Source of the DNA: an uncultured Alphaproteobacteria bacterium
GTDB taxonomy: Bacteria; Pseudomonadota; Alphaproteobacteria; SP197
Length of the DNA: 64,000 nt
Assembly (NCBI GenBank): GCA_943787175.1
Contig: CALSLK010000010.1
Coordinates: 62,001 to 126,000, forward strand
Direction: 5' to 3'
Below the pieces are notes generated by a model. The model was not told where the DNA came from and ran no database searches. It worked only from the letters and a program-made list of their open reading frames with translations. Made by a program: the position numbers and the translations under genes. Position 1 is the first letter of the stretch. Every line of letters starts with the position of its first letter. Positions 46,419-57,060 of this stretch are shown piece after piece.

Positions 46419-48002
46419 ATGCTTAGCTCGTCAGTGGTTCTTCCTCATCGCGTCGATCACCCTTGATTGGGATCGCGCTCCTCTCGTTGCTTTGGCAGAA
46501 CGCCCTGTGGTCGTTCGCCGTGGTCGGCCCGCTTGTCGTGCTGGGCCTGCTCGATGCAACCCATTCCAGGCACAACGTGCTGCGCAACTATCCCGTTGTG
46601 GGGCATCTGCGTTACTTTGCGGAGTTCATTCGCCCGAACATTCAGCAGTACTTCATCAACACCAACCGGTCGGGCCGGCCCTATCCGCGCGAGATTCGCG
46701 ATCTGGTCGATGCCCGTGCGCGCGGTGCCGAGGCGCTGCTGCCGTTCGGCACGCAACACGATGTTCTCTCGACCGGTGATGAGTTTTCTTATCACTCCCT
46801 GCATGTGAAACATGTGCCTGAGGAAGACGGTCGCGTGCTGGTCGGTGGCCCCGATTGCAAGCAGCCTTATCTTGCCTCACGTCTCAACATCTCGGCCATG
46901 AGCTTCGGGGCGTTGTCGTCCAATGCGGTCATCGCGCTGAACACCGGCGCGCGGATGGCCGGCTGTTTTCATGATACCGGGGAGGGCGGCCTCGCCGACT
47001 ACCATCTGCAGGGCGGCGGTGACGTCAGCTGGCAGATCGGCACCGGCTATTTCGGCGCACGCACCGAAGACGGCAAGTTTGATCGCGAACTCTTCAAGAA
47101 AAAGTCGCGGCTCGACAACGTCAAGATGATCGCGATCAAGCTCTCGCAAGGCGCCAAGCCCTCTCATGGCGGCGTTCTGCCATCAGCCAAGATCACACCG
47201 GAGATCAGCAGGATCCGCGGCGTGCCCATGGGCAAAGACTGCCTGTCACCACCCACCCACAGTGCGTTTTCCACACCCCGCGAACTGCTGGAATGCTGTG
47301 AAGCTGTTGCGGGAGCTTTCCGACGGCAAGCCCATCGGCTTCAAGCTATGCATCGGCAACAGGTCGGAGTTTCTGGGCATCGTGTAAGCGATGGTCGACA
47401 CCGGCATCAAGCCCGATTTCATTCAGGTCGATGGTTCCGAGGGCGGTACCGGTGCCGCCCCCATGGAGTTCACCAACCGGCTGGGCATGCCGATCAACGA
47501 GGCCATTGCCTTTGTCCACGATGCCCTGGTTGGTGCCGGTGTGCGCGACGACATCCGCCTGATCGCCAGCGGCAAGGTCGCGACCGGTTACGACATGGTG
47601 ACCAAGATCGCGCTGGGTGCCGATATGTGCAGTGCCGCGCGCGCCTTCATGTTTACGGTCGGCTGTATCCAGGCGCTTCATTGCCATACCAACAAATGCC
47701 CCACCGGCATCGCGACGCAAAACCCGATTCTGGCGCGGGCCGTTGTCGTGGCCGACAAGGCGCCCCCCGTTGCCAACTATCATGGCGAAACCATCCGGGT
47801 GTTGCGTGAGCTGGTCGGTGCCATGGGTCTGGAACGTATCGGTGATCTCGACCGCAGCCACATTCTGCGTCGCATGGATGACACCTCGGCAGACCGTTAC
47901 GACGAAATCTATCCCCCGCTCAAACCGGGCGATCTCGGTGTTGATACCGCGCCGGAACGCCTGGCCAGGGACTGGGCGCTGGCCGACGCGGATCGATTCT
48001 GA
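46419..48002 (+). pseudogene. FMN-binding glutamate synthase family protein, frame-disrupted
   Basis: About 526 residues when corrected. ATG 46419 leads to a hydrophobic N-terminus (SSVVFLIASITLIGIALL) after two extra bases near 46447-46465. The GltB-type FMN/central domain follows: NISAMSFGALSS, GARMAGCFHDTGEGG, KLSQGAKPSHGG, DGSEGGTGAAP, LIASGKVATG and the iron-sulfur-type CHTNKCPTGIATQ. Another extra base lies near 47303. A TAA at 47385-47387 interrupts F-L-G-I-V / A-M-V-D where Lys is expected (GTGTAAGCG versus GTGAAGGCG). Membrane-associated relatives of glutamate synthase; exact reaction unknown. A class II amidotransferase gene follows after 60 bp, which may supply ammonia. Confidence 0.82.
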
Positions 48003-48062
48003 CGACAGCGCCCCACACATCGGTGACTTCCAGTTGCTCCTCACAAAGACCAAGGTGACGTG

Positions 48063-48882
48063 ATGTGTGAACTCCTCGGAAAATCCAGTAGCCAGCCCGC
48101 GACCATCAATCTGTCGCTCAGTGAATTTGCCCAGCATGGCGGACGCACGGGCCCTCACAAGGATGGCTGGGGCATTGCCTATTATGATGGTGCCGACATC
48201 CGTCTGGTAAAGGACACACGTGGTGCATCCGAAAGCCCCTGGGTTGATTTTGTGGAAGAACAGGGCTTGTCGGCCAAGACCGTGATCGGCCACATTCGTA
48301 ATGCGACCACAGGCCATGTCGCGATTGCCAACACACATCCTTTTGCACGTGAACTGGGCGGGCGCATGCACGTCTTTGCCCATAATGGCGTCGTCAATGG
48401 CGTGCTGGGTGGCGGATTGTCGCTGGGTCGCTTCCATCCCATTGGCGAAACCGATTCCGAACACGCGTTCTGTGCCATGCTGAAGGAACTGGAAGACCTG
48501 TGGTCCCGTGCCGATGGGGTGCCATCGCTGGATGCGCGTCTGGATATTCTGGAAGTCCTTTGCCGTCAAAGTCTCCGCAGTTTCGGCCCCGCCAACTTCC
48601 TCTATGCCGATGGCGAAACCCTCTTTCGCCCACAGCCATGAGCGCCACCAGGACGACGGCACCCGCCGCCCGCCGGGCCTCCACATGCTGCGCCGGACCT
48701 GCGCCACCGACACGGACGGTATCGATGGCGGCGGGCTGCGCGTTCACAAGGTGGAGCAGGGCCAGTCCGTGATCGTTCTGGCCTCGGTCCCGCTCACGCG
48801 GGACGAAGCCTGGACGCCGCTTGCTCCTGGAACGCTGCTGGCCATGGAATCGGGCGCAATTGTCGCCACGCGCGGGCAGTGA
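48063..48882 (+). CDS. Class II glutamine amidotransferase (YafJ-like), one +1 break
   Basis: About 272 residues when corrected. ATG 48063 places the N-terminal nucleophile at Cys2 (MCELLGKS) after Met removal. Ntn-hydrolase blocks: GPHKDGWGIAYYD, VIGHIRNATTGH, NTHPFARELGGRMHVFAHNG and GETDSEHAFC. One extra base near 48627 shifts the frame within L-F-A-H-S-H-E-R; the end is V-P-L-T-R-D-E-A-W-T-P-L, stop 48880-48882. Length is 1 modulo 3. It hydrolyses glutamine to feed ammonia to a partner; the adjacent glutamate-synthase-like gene is a candidate, by inference. Confidence 0.85.
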
Positions 48883-49126
48883 ATTTCAGGCTAAGCTTGA
48901 ATCCGGCAAACCGGGCGTGAGGGATTTGGGATGGATGATCGACCGCTGAAGGTGCGGGTGCCGCGGGTCTGCGCTGCTGGCCGATCCGACGCTCAACAAG
49001 AGCACGGCGTTCAGTTTTGAGGAACGCGATGCCTTCGGGCTGCACGGTCTTGACCTGCTCCCCTAAAACTGGTCCATGCTGAGTGAGAGAGTCCGGTTAA
49101 TCTGAACTCCAAAGGAGGAGGAAGGT

Positions 49127-49405
49127 ATGAGCCGGAAGAGATATACGCCTGAACAGATCATTGGCTTTTTGCGGGAGGCTGAGGTGCGCCTGTCGCAGGG
49201 CGAGAAGATCGGTGTGATCTGTCGTGGTCTTGGGGTGTCGGAGCAGAGCTATTACCGCTGGCGTCGCGAGTATGGCGGCCTGAAGGTCGACCAGGCCAAG
49301 CGCCTGAAGGACCTGGAGAAGGAGAACGCGCGGTTGCGTCGTGCGGTCTCGGACCTGACGCTCGACAAGCTGATCCTCAAGGAGGTCGCTGAGGGAAACT
49401 TCTAA
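49127..49405 (+). CDS. IS407-group transposase OrfA
   Basis: 92 residues. HTH protein typical of the IS407/IS51 branch: R-Y-T-P-E-Q-I-I-G-F-L-R-E-A-E, then C-R-x-L-G-V-S-E-Q-S-Y-Y-R-W and a leucine-zipper-like C-terminus ending in [12 protein letters not shown] strong AAGGAGGAGGAAGG ribosome binding site precedes the ATG. The N-terminal part of the OrfAB transposase is made by frameshifting at GGGAAAC. Confidence 0.93.
   Translation: MSRKRYTPEQIIGFLREAEVRLSQGEKIGVICRGLGVSEQSYYRWRREYGGLKVDQAKRLKDLEKENARLRRAVSDLTLDKLILKEVAEGNF
49393..49399 (+). other. Programmed -1 frameshift heptamer of the IS407-group element
   Basis: The orfA codons GAG GGA AAC contain G GGA AAC, a classic X XXY YYZ heptamer, two codons before the orfA stop. 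A -1 slip gives CTT CTA AGC CCC TCA and enters the orfB frame (L-L-S-P-S-R-R-R), as in this group. Confidence 0.8.
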
Positions 49406-50301
49406 GCCCCTCACGCCGCCGTGCTGCGGTTGATCATGTGCAGGTCCGGCTCGACGTGTCGCAGCGTCGTGCGTGCCGTGTGATCGGCCAGCATCGTTCG
49501 AGCCAACGCCTGCGTCTGATTGAACGTGACGACGAGGTGGCCCTGACGGCTGCCATCGTTGCACTGGCATCCGAGTATGGCCGCTACGGCTATCGGAGGA
49601 TCGCGGCTCTGCTGCGATCACGGGGCTGGAACGTGAACGTCAAACGTGTCTGGCGGACCTGGCGGCGTGAGGGGCTGAAGGTACCAACAAAGCAGCCAAA
49701 GCGCAGGCGGCTGTGGCTCAATGACGGATCGTGCATCCGTTTGCGTCCGAGCCGGCGCAATCATGTCTGGGCCTACGACTTCGTGCAGGACCGCACCCAT
49801 GACGGTCGGACGTTCCGGATGCTGACGGTGATCGATGAGTTCACACGTGAGTGCCTGGCGATCACCGTGGCCAGAAGGCTGCGGCATGACGACGTTCTGC
49901 AGGTTCTGGCCGATCTGTTCACCCACCATGGGCCGCCCGATCACATCCGTTCGGACAATGGCAGCGAGTTCACAGCCACTGCCGTGCGCAAATGGCTGCC
50001 GCGGGTTGGCGTAAAGACCCTGTTCATCGAACCGGGAAGCCCCTGGGAGAATGGCTACAACGAGAGCTTCAATGGCAAGCTGCGTGACGAGTTACTCAAC
50101 GGCGAGATCTTCACCACGCTGCACGAAGCCCAGGTGCTGATCGAACGCTGGCGTCAGCACTACAACACCGTCAGGCCACACAGCTCGCTGGGCTACAAAC
50201 CACCCGCTCCAGAAGCCATCTTGCCGCGCCCTGCAGGTCTGCCCTACGCTACGCTCCGGTCAGCCCAGCAGGGCGACCACAACCGCCGGACTCTAACATA
50301 G
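49402..50301 (+). CDS. IS407-group transposase OrfB (DDE integrase)
   Basis: The domain begins in the overlap with orfA ([10 protein letters not shown] near 49402) and has an independent GTG at 49438 giving 287 residues. HTH-like [15 protein letters not shown], then the rve core with the triad in [16 protein letters not shown] and [14 protein letters not shown], and the terminal HSSLGYKPP. It is probably made mainly as the OrfAB fusion. Intact. Confidence 0.93.
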   Translation, partial: LSPSRRRAAVDHVQVRLDVSQRRACRVIGQHRSSQRLRLIERDDEVALTAAIVALASEYGRYGYRRIAALLRSRGWNVNVKRVWRTWRREGLKVPTKQPKRRRLWLNDGSCIRLRPSRRNHVWAYDFVQDRTHDGRTFRMLTVIDEFTRECLAITVARRLRHDDVLQVLADLFTHHGPPDHIRSDNGSEFTATAVRKWLPRVGVKTLFIEPGSPWENGYNESFNGKLRDELLNGEIFTTLHEAQVLIERWRQHYNTVRPHSSLGYKPPAPEAILPRPAGLPYATLRSAQQGDHNRRTLT

Positions 50302-50346
50302 AAGGTGGACCACCTCTGTGGGGCAGGCCAGTCTGTTGCTGCCTGA

Positions 50347-50787
<441 letters not shown>

Positions 50788-51921
50788 TGATGTCGGGACC
50801 AACGACCCCGACCGGATCGAGGACCCGATCTATCTGGGCTGGCGCAACGAGCGCATCACCGGCCAGGACTATGACGACTTCGTCGAGGCCTTTCGTTCAG
50901 GCCGTCCAGAAGAAGTTCCCGAACGTTCTGCTGCAATGGGAAGACTTCGCCCAGCATCACGCTGCGCCCCTGCTGGAGCGCTACCGCGATCGCCTCTGCA
51001 CCTTCAACGATGACATCCAGGGCACGGCTGCGGTCGTGCTGGCGACCCTCCTGGCCGCGGCGCGGGTTTCGCACACGCGCCTGGTGGATCAGCAGGTCGT
51101 CGTCTTTGGTGCCGGCTCTGCCGGTTGCGGCATTGCCGAGCAGATCGTCCGGGGCATGGTCCATGACGGGCTGAGCGAGGAGGACGCGCGCGGCCGGGTT
51201 CACATGATCGACCGCGTCGGATTGCTCCATGACGGCCTGACCGGCCTGCTGCCGATCCAGAATCGCCTGCTGCAATCCTCGTGACAAGGTGATGCCCTGG
51301 TCTTCGGACGGCGAGACCGTCAGCCTTCTCGACGCCGTGACCAACCTCAAGCCCACCGTCCTGATCGGGGTCAGCGGCCAGCCACGCCGGTTCACCGAAG
51401 AGGTTGTGCGCGCCATGGCAGCGGGGACCGAACGCCCGATCATCTTCCCGCTCTCCAACCCCACCAGCCGGGTCGAGGCCGTGCCCGCCGATCTGATCGA
51501 CTGGACCGATGGGCGTGCGCTGGTCGCGACCGGCAGCCCCTTTGATCCCGTTGAACGCAAGGGCACGCACAGTCACAAGATCGCCCAGTCCAACAACGCC
51601 TACATCTTCCCCGGCCTGGGGCTGGGCGTTCTGGCCAGCCAGGCGCCGTCGCGTCAGCGACGCCATGTTCATGGCCGCTGCCGAGGAACTCGCCGCATGT
51701 GCGCCCGCCATCAGTGACCAGGCCGACCGCCTGCTGCCGCCGGTTTCCGAACTGCCGAAGCCGTCAGCCGGCGTATCGCGGTTGCCGTCGGTCGTGCGGC
51801 CATCAGCGAAGGCCTGGCGCCCGAACGCAGCGATGACGAACTCGCCGCACGGGTTGAAGAGACCTTCTGGGAGCCGCGTTACCGGCCCTACGAACGGGCT
51901 GACTAGCCCGCAGCAGGCAGG

Positions 51922-52758
51922 TCAGACCGGACGGTCTCCCGCGGCTGTGGTCCGGTGCATCAGGCGCGTATCGGTATCGTCATAATCGTGCACGGCGTTA
52001 TGCATGACTGCCCGATTATCCCACATCACCACGTCGCCTGCCTGCCAGCGGTGGCGGTAGATGTTGTGGTGCTGGGTTGACCAGTCTGCAATCCAGGCCA
52101 GGAGTGGTGCGCTCTCATCGCGCGTCATATCCTCGAAGCTGATCGTGAAGCTGGCATTGACGAAGAGCGCTTTCCTGCCGCTTTCAGGATGCGTCCGGAC
52201 AACCGGATGGACCGCTGGTGGCGGACATACGGCGATTGGAAGAGCATCGGTGCCTGGTTCGTTGTTGCGCCGTACCAGGCTTTCAGCGCTGTGCAGGGCC
52301 CACATGCGCGCCAGCAACGTCTGCATGCCTTGCGACAAGGTGTCGTGGGCGCGCGCCATGTTGCAGAACATCGTGTCGCCCCGGTTCCAGGGCACTTCCA
52401 GGGCATGCAGAACAGAAAGTGCGGGCGGGCGCTCCGAACAGGTGATGTCGCTGTGCCATTCGTCGTTGCGTGCGCCGGGCCTGCCGGGCCGGTTTTCAAT
52501 CACCAGAACTTCGGGAAACCCTTCCACGCCGCGGCGCGATCCCAGGGGATGGGGTTCGACCGCGCCGAACCATGTGGTGAATGCAATCTGCTGCTCAGGC
52601 TCAAGCGCCTGATCAGGGAACACCAGGACATGATGCTCCAGGAAGGCTTTGCGTATCGCCTCCATGGTCGGCTCGTCGTGTTTTACGGAGAGATCCAGAC
52701 CTGTGACCTCGGCCGCCAATGCGCCGCTCAAAGGCTTGATGTCGAACGATGCAGGCAT
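51922..52758 (-). CDS. TauD/TfdA-family dioxygenase
   Basis: 278 residues, intact. Typical TauD start (LSGALAAEVTGLDLS). Iron ligands His102 and Asp104 (EWHSDITC) and His253 (AVMHNAVHDY); the 2-oxoglutarate arginine is Arg269 (LMHRTTAAG). Members oxidise taurine, alkylsulfates, 2,4-D or similar acids, usually releasing a leaving group; the substrate cannot be predicted. It is convergent with the malic enzyme gene (16 bp) and divergent from the YkgJ-type gene, sharing an 87-bp promoter region. Confidence 0.92.
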   Translation of the reverse strand: MPASFDIKPLSGALAAEVTGLDLSVKHDEPTMEAIRKAFLEHHVLVFPDQALEPEQQIAFTTWFGAVEPHPLGSRRGVEGFPEVLVIENRPGRPGARNDEWHSDITCSERPPALSVLHALEVPWNRGDTMFCNMARAHDTLSQGMQTLLARMWALHSAESLVRRNNEPGTDALPIAVCPPPAVHPVVRTHPESGRKALFVNASFTISFEDMTRDESAPLLAWIADWSTQHHNIYRHRWQAGDVVMWDNRAVMHNAVHDYDDTDTRLMHRTTAAGDRPV

Positions 52759-52845
52759 GGTCGTCCCCTCGATCTCATTGCCGCCATGTTACACCGTTCG
52801 GGCTGCACGGTGCAGTGCACCCTGTGGAACGTATAAGCTGCCATT

Positions 52846-53665
52846 ATGAATCGGGAAGAACGCAGACGTGGCCTGGCTGAAGCAGTGCGCGCCTATCGTG
52901 CACGCGGCCTGCCGCCGTCGTTCGACTTCCTTGCGATGTTCGCCCACACACGCATGCTGATGCAGTTGTTGGGCAAGTCACCTGACAAAGCCCGACTGTT
53001 GAAGGTGACACAGGCCTACCAGGCCGGATTTGAACACTCCCTGCAATCGCATCCATCGCCCACGCCGGTCGCGTGTCAGGCGGCCTGCTCCTTGTGCTGT
53101 CACAACTGGATTTCGGTCACAATTCCCGAAGCACTGTTGATTGCCGAAGACTTGCGGGCTCGCTCCGGTGCGCTGTTACCGGAGAAGATTGCCGTGGCTG
53201 CCGGTGCAGGCATGAACCTTGATCGTGATCAGCGTCTGCAACGCAGGCTGGCCTGCCCTCTCCTGGTGGGCCAGTTGTGTTCCATCTATGCCGTGCGCCC
53301 GCTTGCCTGCCGGTCCTTCTTTTCCCTGTCGCTTGCGGCCTGTCAGGACGTCTTTGACGGCACCGATGAAGATGTGCCGACGCCGCGCGATGCCATGGTC
53401 CTGCGCGGCGTGCATGATCGATGCTTCTGGGCTGCGTTGCGGGCATCCGGCCTTGGGCATGAGGCTGTTGAGCTCAACCATGCGCTCCTTGATATCGCCC
53501 TGTCGCACGAGGACGCCTGTGCACGGCCTGGCTGGGAGGGCTCGATCCCTTTGCCTCGACCACACGCGACGTGCCCCATGATGCTGCAGGAGCTGCTGTT
53601 CCTCGATGTCCTGATTGCTGGGGCGCAGGGATCGCAGGCTGCCCGAAAACCCGTGGGTTACGTGA
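52846..53665 (+). CDS. YkgJ-family cysteine cluster protein, probable 3' frame break
   Basis: About 272 residues. Cysteine-rich metal-binding pattern of the YkgJ/CxxCxxCC group: CQAACSLCCHNW (near 85), CPLLVGQLCSIYAVRPLACR (about 146-165) and later single cysteines. Proteins of this family probably hold a metal or iron-sulfur centre; function is unknown. The raw frame stays open to 53793, through the start of the next gene. One extra base after L-I-A-G-A would end it at TGA 53663-53665, a sensible stop, and I use that end. ATG 52846 is clear. Confidence 0.75.
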
Positions 53666-53713
53666 GGGCCCGATCGGGGGTAGAGTCCGCGATCCAACCA
53701 CCCCGGTCTCCCC

Positions 53714-54964
53714 ATGCTCGCCAACGCTGCGCTCTCTCGATGACAGCCGCTATGCCTTGGTGGTGGTCGCCGCCTCGTTTCTTCTGCTGGTGATCGCCAA
53801 CGGCGCGTTGTTCCTGCTGATCGTGGCGATGAAGGATATTGCCGCGGCCTTTGACTGGCCGCGCAGCATTCCCTCCACGGCCTATTCCCTGCAGTTCATC
53901 GGTGGCGGCCTGGGCGGCATCGTCATGGGCTGGTGGCTCGACAAGGCCGGCATGGGCAAGCCCGCCATGCTGGGCGCGGTCACCATCGGTCTCGGCTCGG
54001 TCGCCGTCAGCTTCATCGAGAACGGCCTGGCAGCTCTTTGCCGTCTACGGCCTCATCATCGGCATGATCGGCAACGCGACGATGTTCTCGCCGCTGGTCG
54101 CCAACGTCACCCGCTGGTTCCGGCGCAACCGGGGCATGGCGGTCGGATCTGGTCACGAGCGGGCAGAGCATCGCCGGCTTCATGTGGCCGCCGATCTTCG
54201 AATACGGGCTGGGCACCATCGGGTGGCGCGAGACCTATCTGATCTATGGCGTGTTCTGCGTGACGTTCATGGTGCCGCTTGCCCTGCTGCTGCGCAGACG
54301 TCCGCCGGAACGGGTCGCGCGCTCGGGTCCTTCTGTTCCCGAAGAGGTCGAGGAAGACGCGCCCATCCTGCATATCCGGCCCAACACGCTGCTCGCCCTG
54401 CTCTGCGTTGCCATCGTGGGCTGTTGCATCGCCATGTCGCTGCCGCTGGCGCATCTGAAATCCCATGCCACCGATATCGGTATCGAGCCGATGCAGGCCG
54501 CCACCATGCTGTCGATCCTGCTGGGCGGTAGTTTTGTCGCGCGCGCCTTTGGTGCGGGCCTGCTGATGGCGCGCATTGGCAGCCTGAAGACCCTGTTCGT
54601 CTTCTCTTCCATTCAGGCAGCAACTCTGGGCTTCCTGCCCTTCATTGATGGCATCGCGGTCCTCTACGTCGTTGCCGCGGCCTTCGGGTTTGGCTACGGC
54701 GGCATCGGGCCGACCTATCCCGTCATCATCCGTGATTTTCTCTCGGAACAATGGGCAGGACGCTACACCGCCATCGTCATCATGTTCGGCACCTTCGGCA
54801 TGGCGATCGGTGGCTGGATGGGCGGATTTGGCTTCGATCTCACGGGTAACTACGATACCGCGTTCCTGTTGGGCGTTGGCTTCAACCTGATCAACCTCGG
54901 CATTGTTGCCTATCTCATCACGGCAACACGCAAACCCAATCTGATGGCGGTACCGGCTTCATGA
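53714..54964 (+). pseudogene. MFS transporter, three +1 breaks
   Basis: About 415 residues when corrected. ATG 53714 (MLANAALS), then D-D-S-R-Y-A-L-V-V-V-A-A-S-F and twelve hydrophobic segments. Features: WWLDKAGMGKPAMLG (loop 2-3), R-W-F-R-R-N-R-G-M-A-V-G, S-G-Q-S-I-A-G-F-M-W-P-P and a clean C-terminal half from 54182. Breaks near 53737, 54030 and 54151; length is 0 modulo 3, matching three. The C-rich layout resembles the monocarboxylate/OFA group. Its TGA overlaps the ATG of the peptidase gene (ATGA), so the pair is co-translated. Substrate unknown. Confidence 0.8.
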
Positions 54965-56470
54965 AACGTCTCTCGCTCTCTCTTGTCCTTCTGGCCCTGG
55001 CGGCAACGACGGCACGTTCTGATGTCGAGTTGCGGGAAACAGAGTGTTGGGTGCGCGCCAACATGGTGCAGAATGTCGACTGCTATCACGTCATCGTTCC
55101 GCTGGATCGCGCCAATCCTTCCGCCGGCTCGGCGCAACTTGCTGTGGCTGTGCTGCGTTCGTCTTCTCGCAATCCCGAACCTGATCCCGTGATCTATATG
55201 GAGGGCGGTCCCGGCGCGCCAACCTTCGCGTCCGACTACCCGGATTATGAGGACTACAGTGATTTCTGGTGGGAACGCACGTCGTCATTCCGCCGTTCCA
55301 GGGACTTCATCCTTTTCGACCAGCGTGGCATCGGCCTGTCGCGCCCCAGCCTGGATTGCCCGGAACTGCATGATCTCGATCGCAGCCTGCCGGAGATCCT
55401 GCACTACGATCATCCTCTGATCGAGCGCGAGACCAGTGAATTGGCTGCCTGCTACAATCGCCTTCGTGCTGAAGGTGTGCCGCTTGAGCAGTTCGACACA
55501 CGCAACAGTGCAGACGACGTCGCCGATATTGTCCGGGCTCTTGGGTATGAACAGGTCAATCTCTATGGCGTGTCCTATGGCACCCGGCTGGGCCTGGAGG
55601 TGATGCGCCGCCATCCTGATCTTGTGCGCTCGGCGGTTCTCGACGGCGTCTATCCCCCGACCATTGATGCCGAACTGGATTTTCCCCGTGCTGTCGCAGG
55701 CGCGTTTGCCAACCTGTTTGAGGATTGCGCCAGCGATGCCGGCCTGCCGGCGTGTCGCGCCCGATGCAGAGGCTACCTTTGGGCGCCTGATCTGCCGATC
55801 TCAATGCCGATCCGCGCGAGCTCGAGCTCTATGACCTCGATTACTTCGACCGGGGCACCTTTGTGCGTTTCAACGGAAATGCCGTGACGTCTTCCATGGT
55901 CGACTACCTCTATGACAGCTACTGGCTGACCTACATCCCCCTGATGATCGGGACGGCCGCCGATGGGGATCTCGACGCGCTTTCCTATTTCTACTGGCCG
56001 GCGAGCTGGGGCAGTGACGGCATGGATGAAGGTGTGTTCGTCAACGTCGAATGCCGCGAAGCACCAACCCTGGACACATCGGTGCCATGACGGCCGAGGC
56101 CGCCCGGTTCGGCATCTATGGCGAGGCCGTGCTTGGAATGGTCGCTGGTGCCCTACTGTGATGTCTGGCCCGTGCAGAGCATGATCCGCTGGATGCCGCT
56201 GGCCCGGTGGTCTCGGATGCGCCGACCCTGTCTGATGAGCGGCCGTTACGATCCCTGTAACTCCGGCCAGCTTTGCCGATGAGGCCGCCGAGACTCTTTC
56301 CGACAGCAAGCATCTGGTGTTCCGCTCCGGCGGGCACGGCGTCACGTTCTGGTTCGATTGCGCGGCCAAGCTGGCGGCCAAGTTCTTCGACGCGCCAAAT
56401 CCCGACTGCGGTTCCCTTTCCCCGCTGCCGCGACTACACCGACGCGGCGGACTTCGCGCTCAGGTTCTAG
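54961..56470 (+). pseudogene. Exported alpha/beta hydrolase (tripeptidyl aminopeptidase-like), frame-disrupted
   Basis: About 500 residues when corrected. Signal peptide (SLSLVLLALAATTARSD), then the S33-type layout: oxyanion MEGGPGAPT, FDQRGIGLSRPS, nucleophile elbow GVSYGTRLG, the acid in L-M-S-G-R-Y-D-P-V-T-P and His in SGGHGV. The first 800 bases are clean; several breaks follow between about 55755 and 56420. The stop TAG at 56468-56470 lies inside a CTAG also used by the convergent Nudix gene. A periplasmic peptidase or esterase is likely. Confidence 0.8.
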
Positions 56471-57059
56471 GGGGCTGCTCACAGAACAGTCCGTGACCGG
56501 GAAGCCCGCCTTTGTGGCGGTGACCATGGCGATGGCGCCGGCGTGGCCCATCACGCCGACCCGGCCCGCGCCCACGGCGTCCATAGCAGTTCATGCGATG
56601 GGGCATCAGCAACAGCTCGGCATCTTCAAGGTCGCCGGAATCGGGCTCGGCGATCTGCTCGGCTCCCTGACGCCATGAAGACGTGGCATCGTCCGCAGCC
56701 GTAGTTGCTGTTCATGACGTAGCTGCCCAGCGTGCGCCAGTTGGCGGCGCGGTATCCCGTCTCCTCCATCAGCTCGCGCTCTGCTGCGGTCCAGCGGGGT
56801 CTTCCCCGTCATCGATCATACCGCCGGGCAGGGCGAGCTCGATCCGGCGTGGACCATGGCGGTAGAGGTTGAGCACCAGTACGTTGCCGGTCTCTGTCGT
56901 GGCGTGAACAATGGCAAAGTCACGCATGTCGATGCGGAAATACGGCGCGACCTCTCGCCCGTGCGGAAGTTGGACTGTTTCGCCATGCAAGCGCAGCCAC
57001 GGCCGGCCATCGTGAAGAACTTCGCTGTTAATGACCGTCCAGGGTTTGGATTTTGCCAT
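56467..57059 (-). pseudogene. NUDIX hydrolase (ADP-ribose pyrophosphatase-like), frame-disrupted
   Basis: About 195 residues when corrected, from ATG 57059 (MAKSKPWTVINSEVL). The N-terminal half is clean: VLVLNLYRHGPRR, then ELALPGGMIDDGEDP. The Nudix helix continues in another frame (E-R-E-L-M-E-E-T-G-Y), followed by G-R-C-H-V-F-M-A and a C-terminal G-V-M-G-H-A-G-A-I. Breaks start near 56800 and repeat to 56590. One base separates its start from the M24 gene stop, so they form an operon. Its stop shares CTAG with the peptidase gene. Confidence 0.8.
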
Positions 57060-57060
57060 G

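Larger units (their letters stand above)
49051..50330 (+). mobile_element. IS3-family (IS407 group) insertion sequence in the malic enzyme gene
   Basis: 1280 bp. Imperfect terminal repeats: left TGACCTGCTCCCC...TGGTCCA, right end reversed TGGCCTGCCCCAC...TGGTCCA, and both share AGAGTCCGG further in. A perfect 4-bp target duplication GTCT flanks it (49047-49050 and 50331-50334), the size expected for this group. It carries orfA and orfB with a GGGAAAC slippery site. Its frames are intact even though the host gene is full of single-base breaks. Confidence 0.95.

Noticed and set aside
53666-53793. Extended C-terminus of the YkgJ-type protein
   Set aside because: The extra residues overlap the MFS start in another frame and have a composition typical of non-coding frames; a +1 correction ends the gene at 53665.
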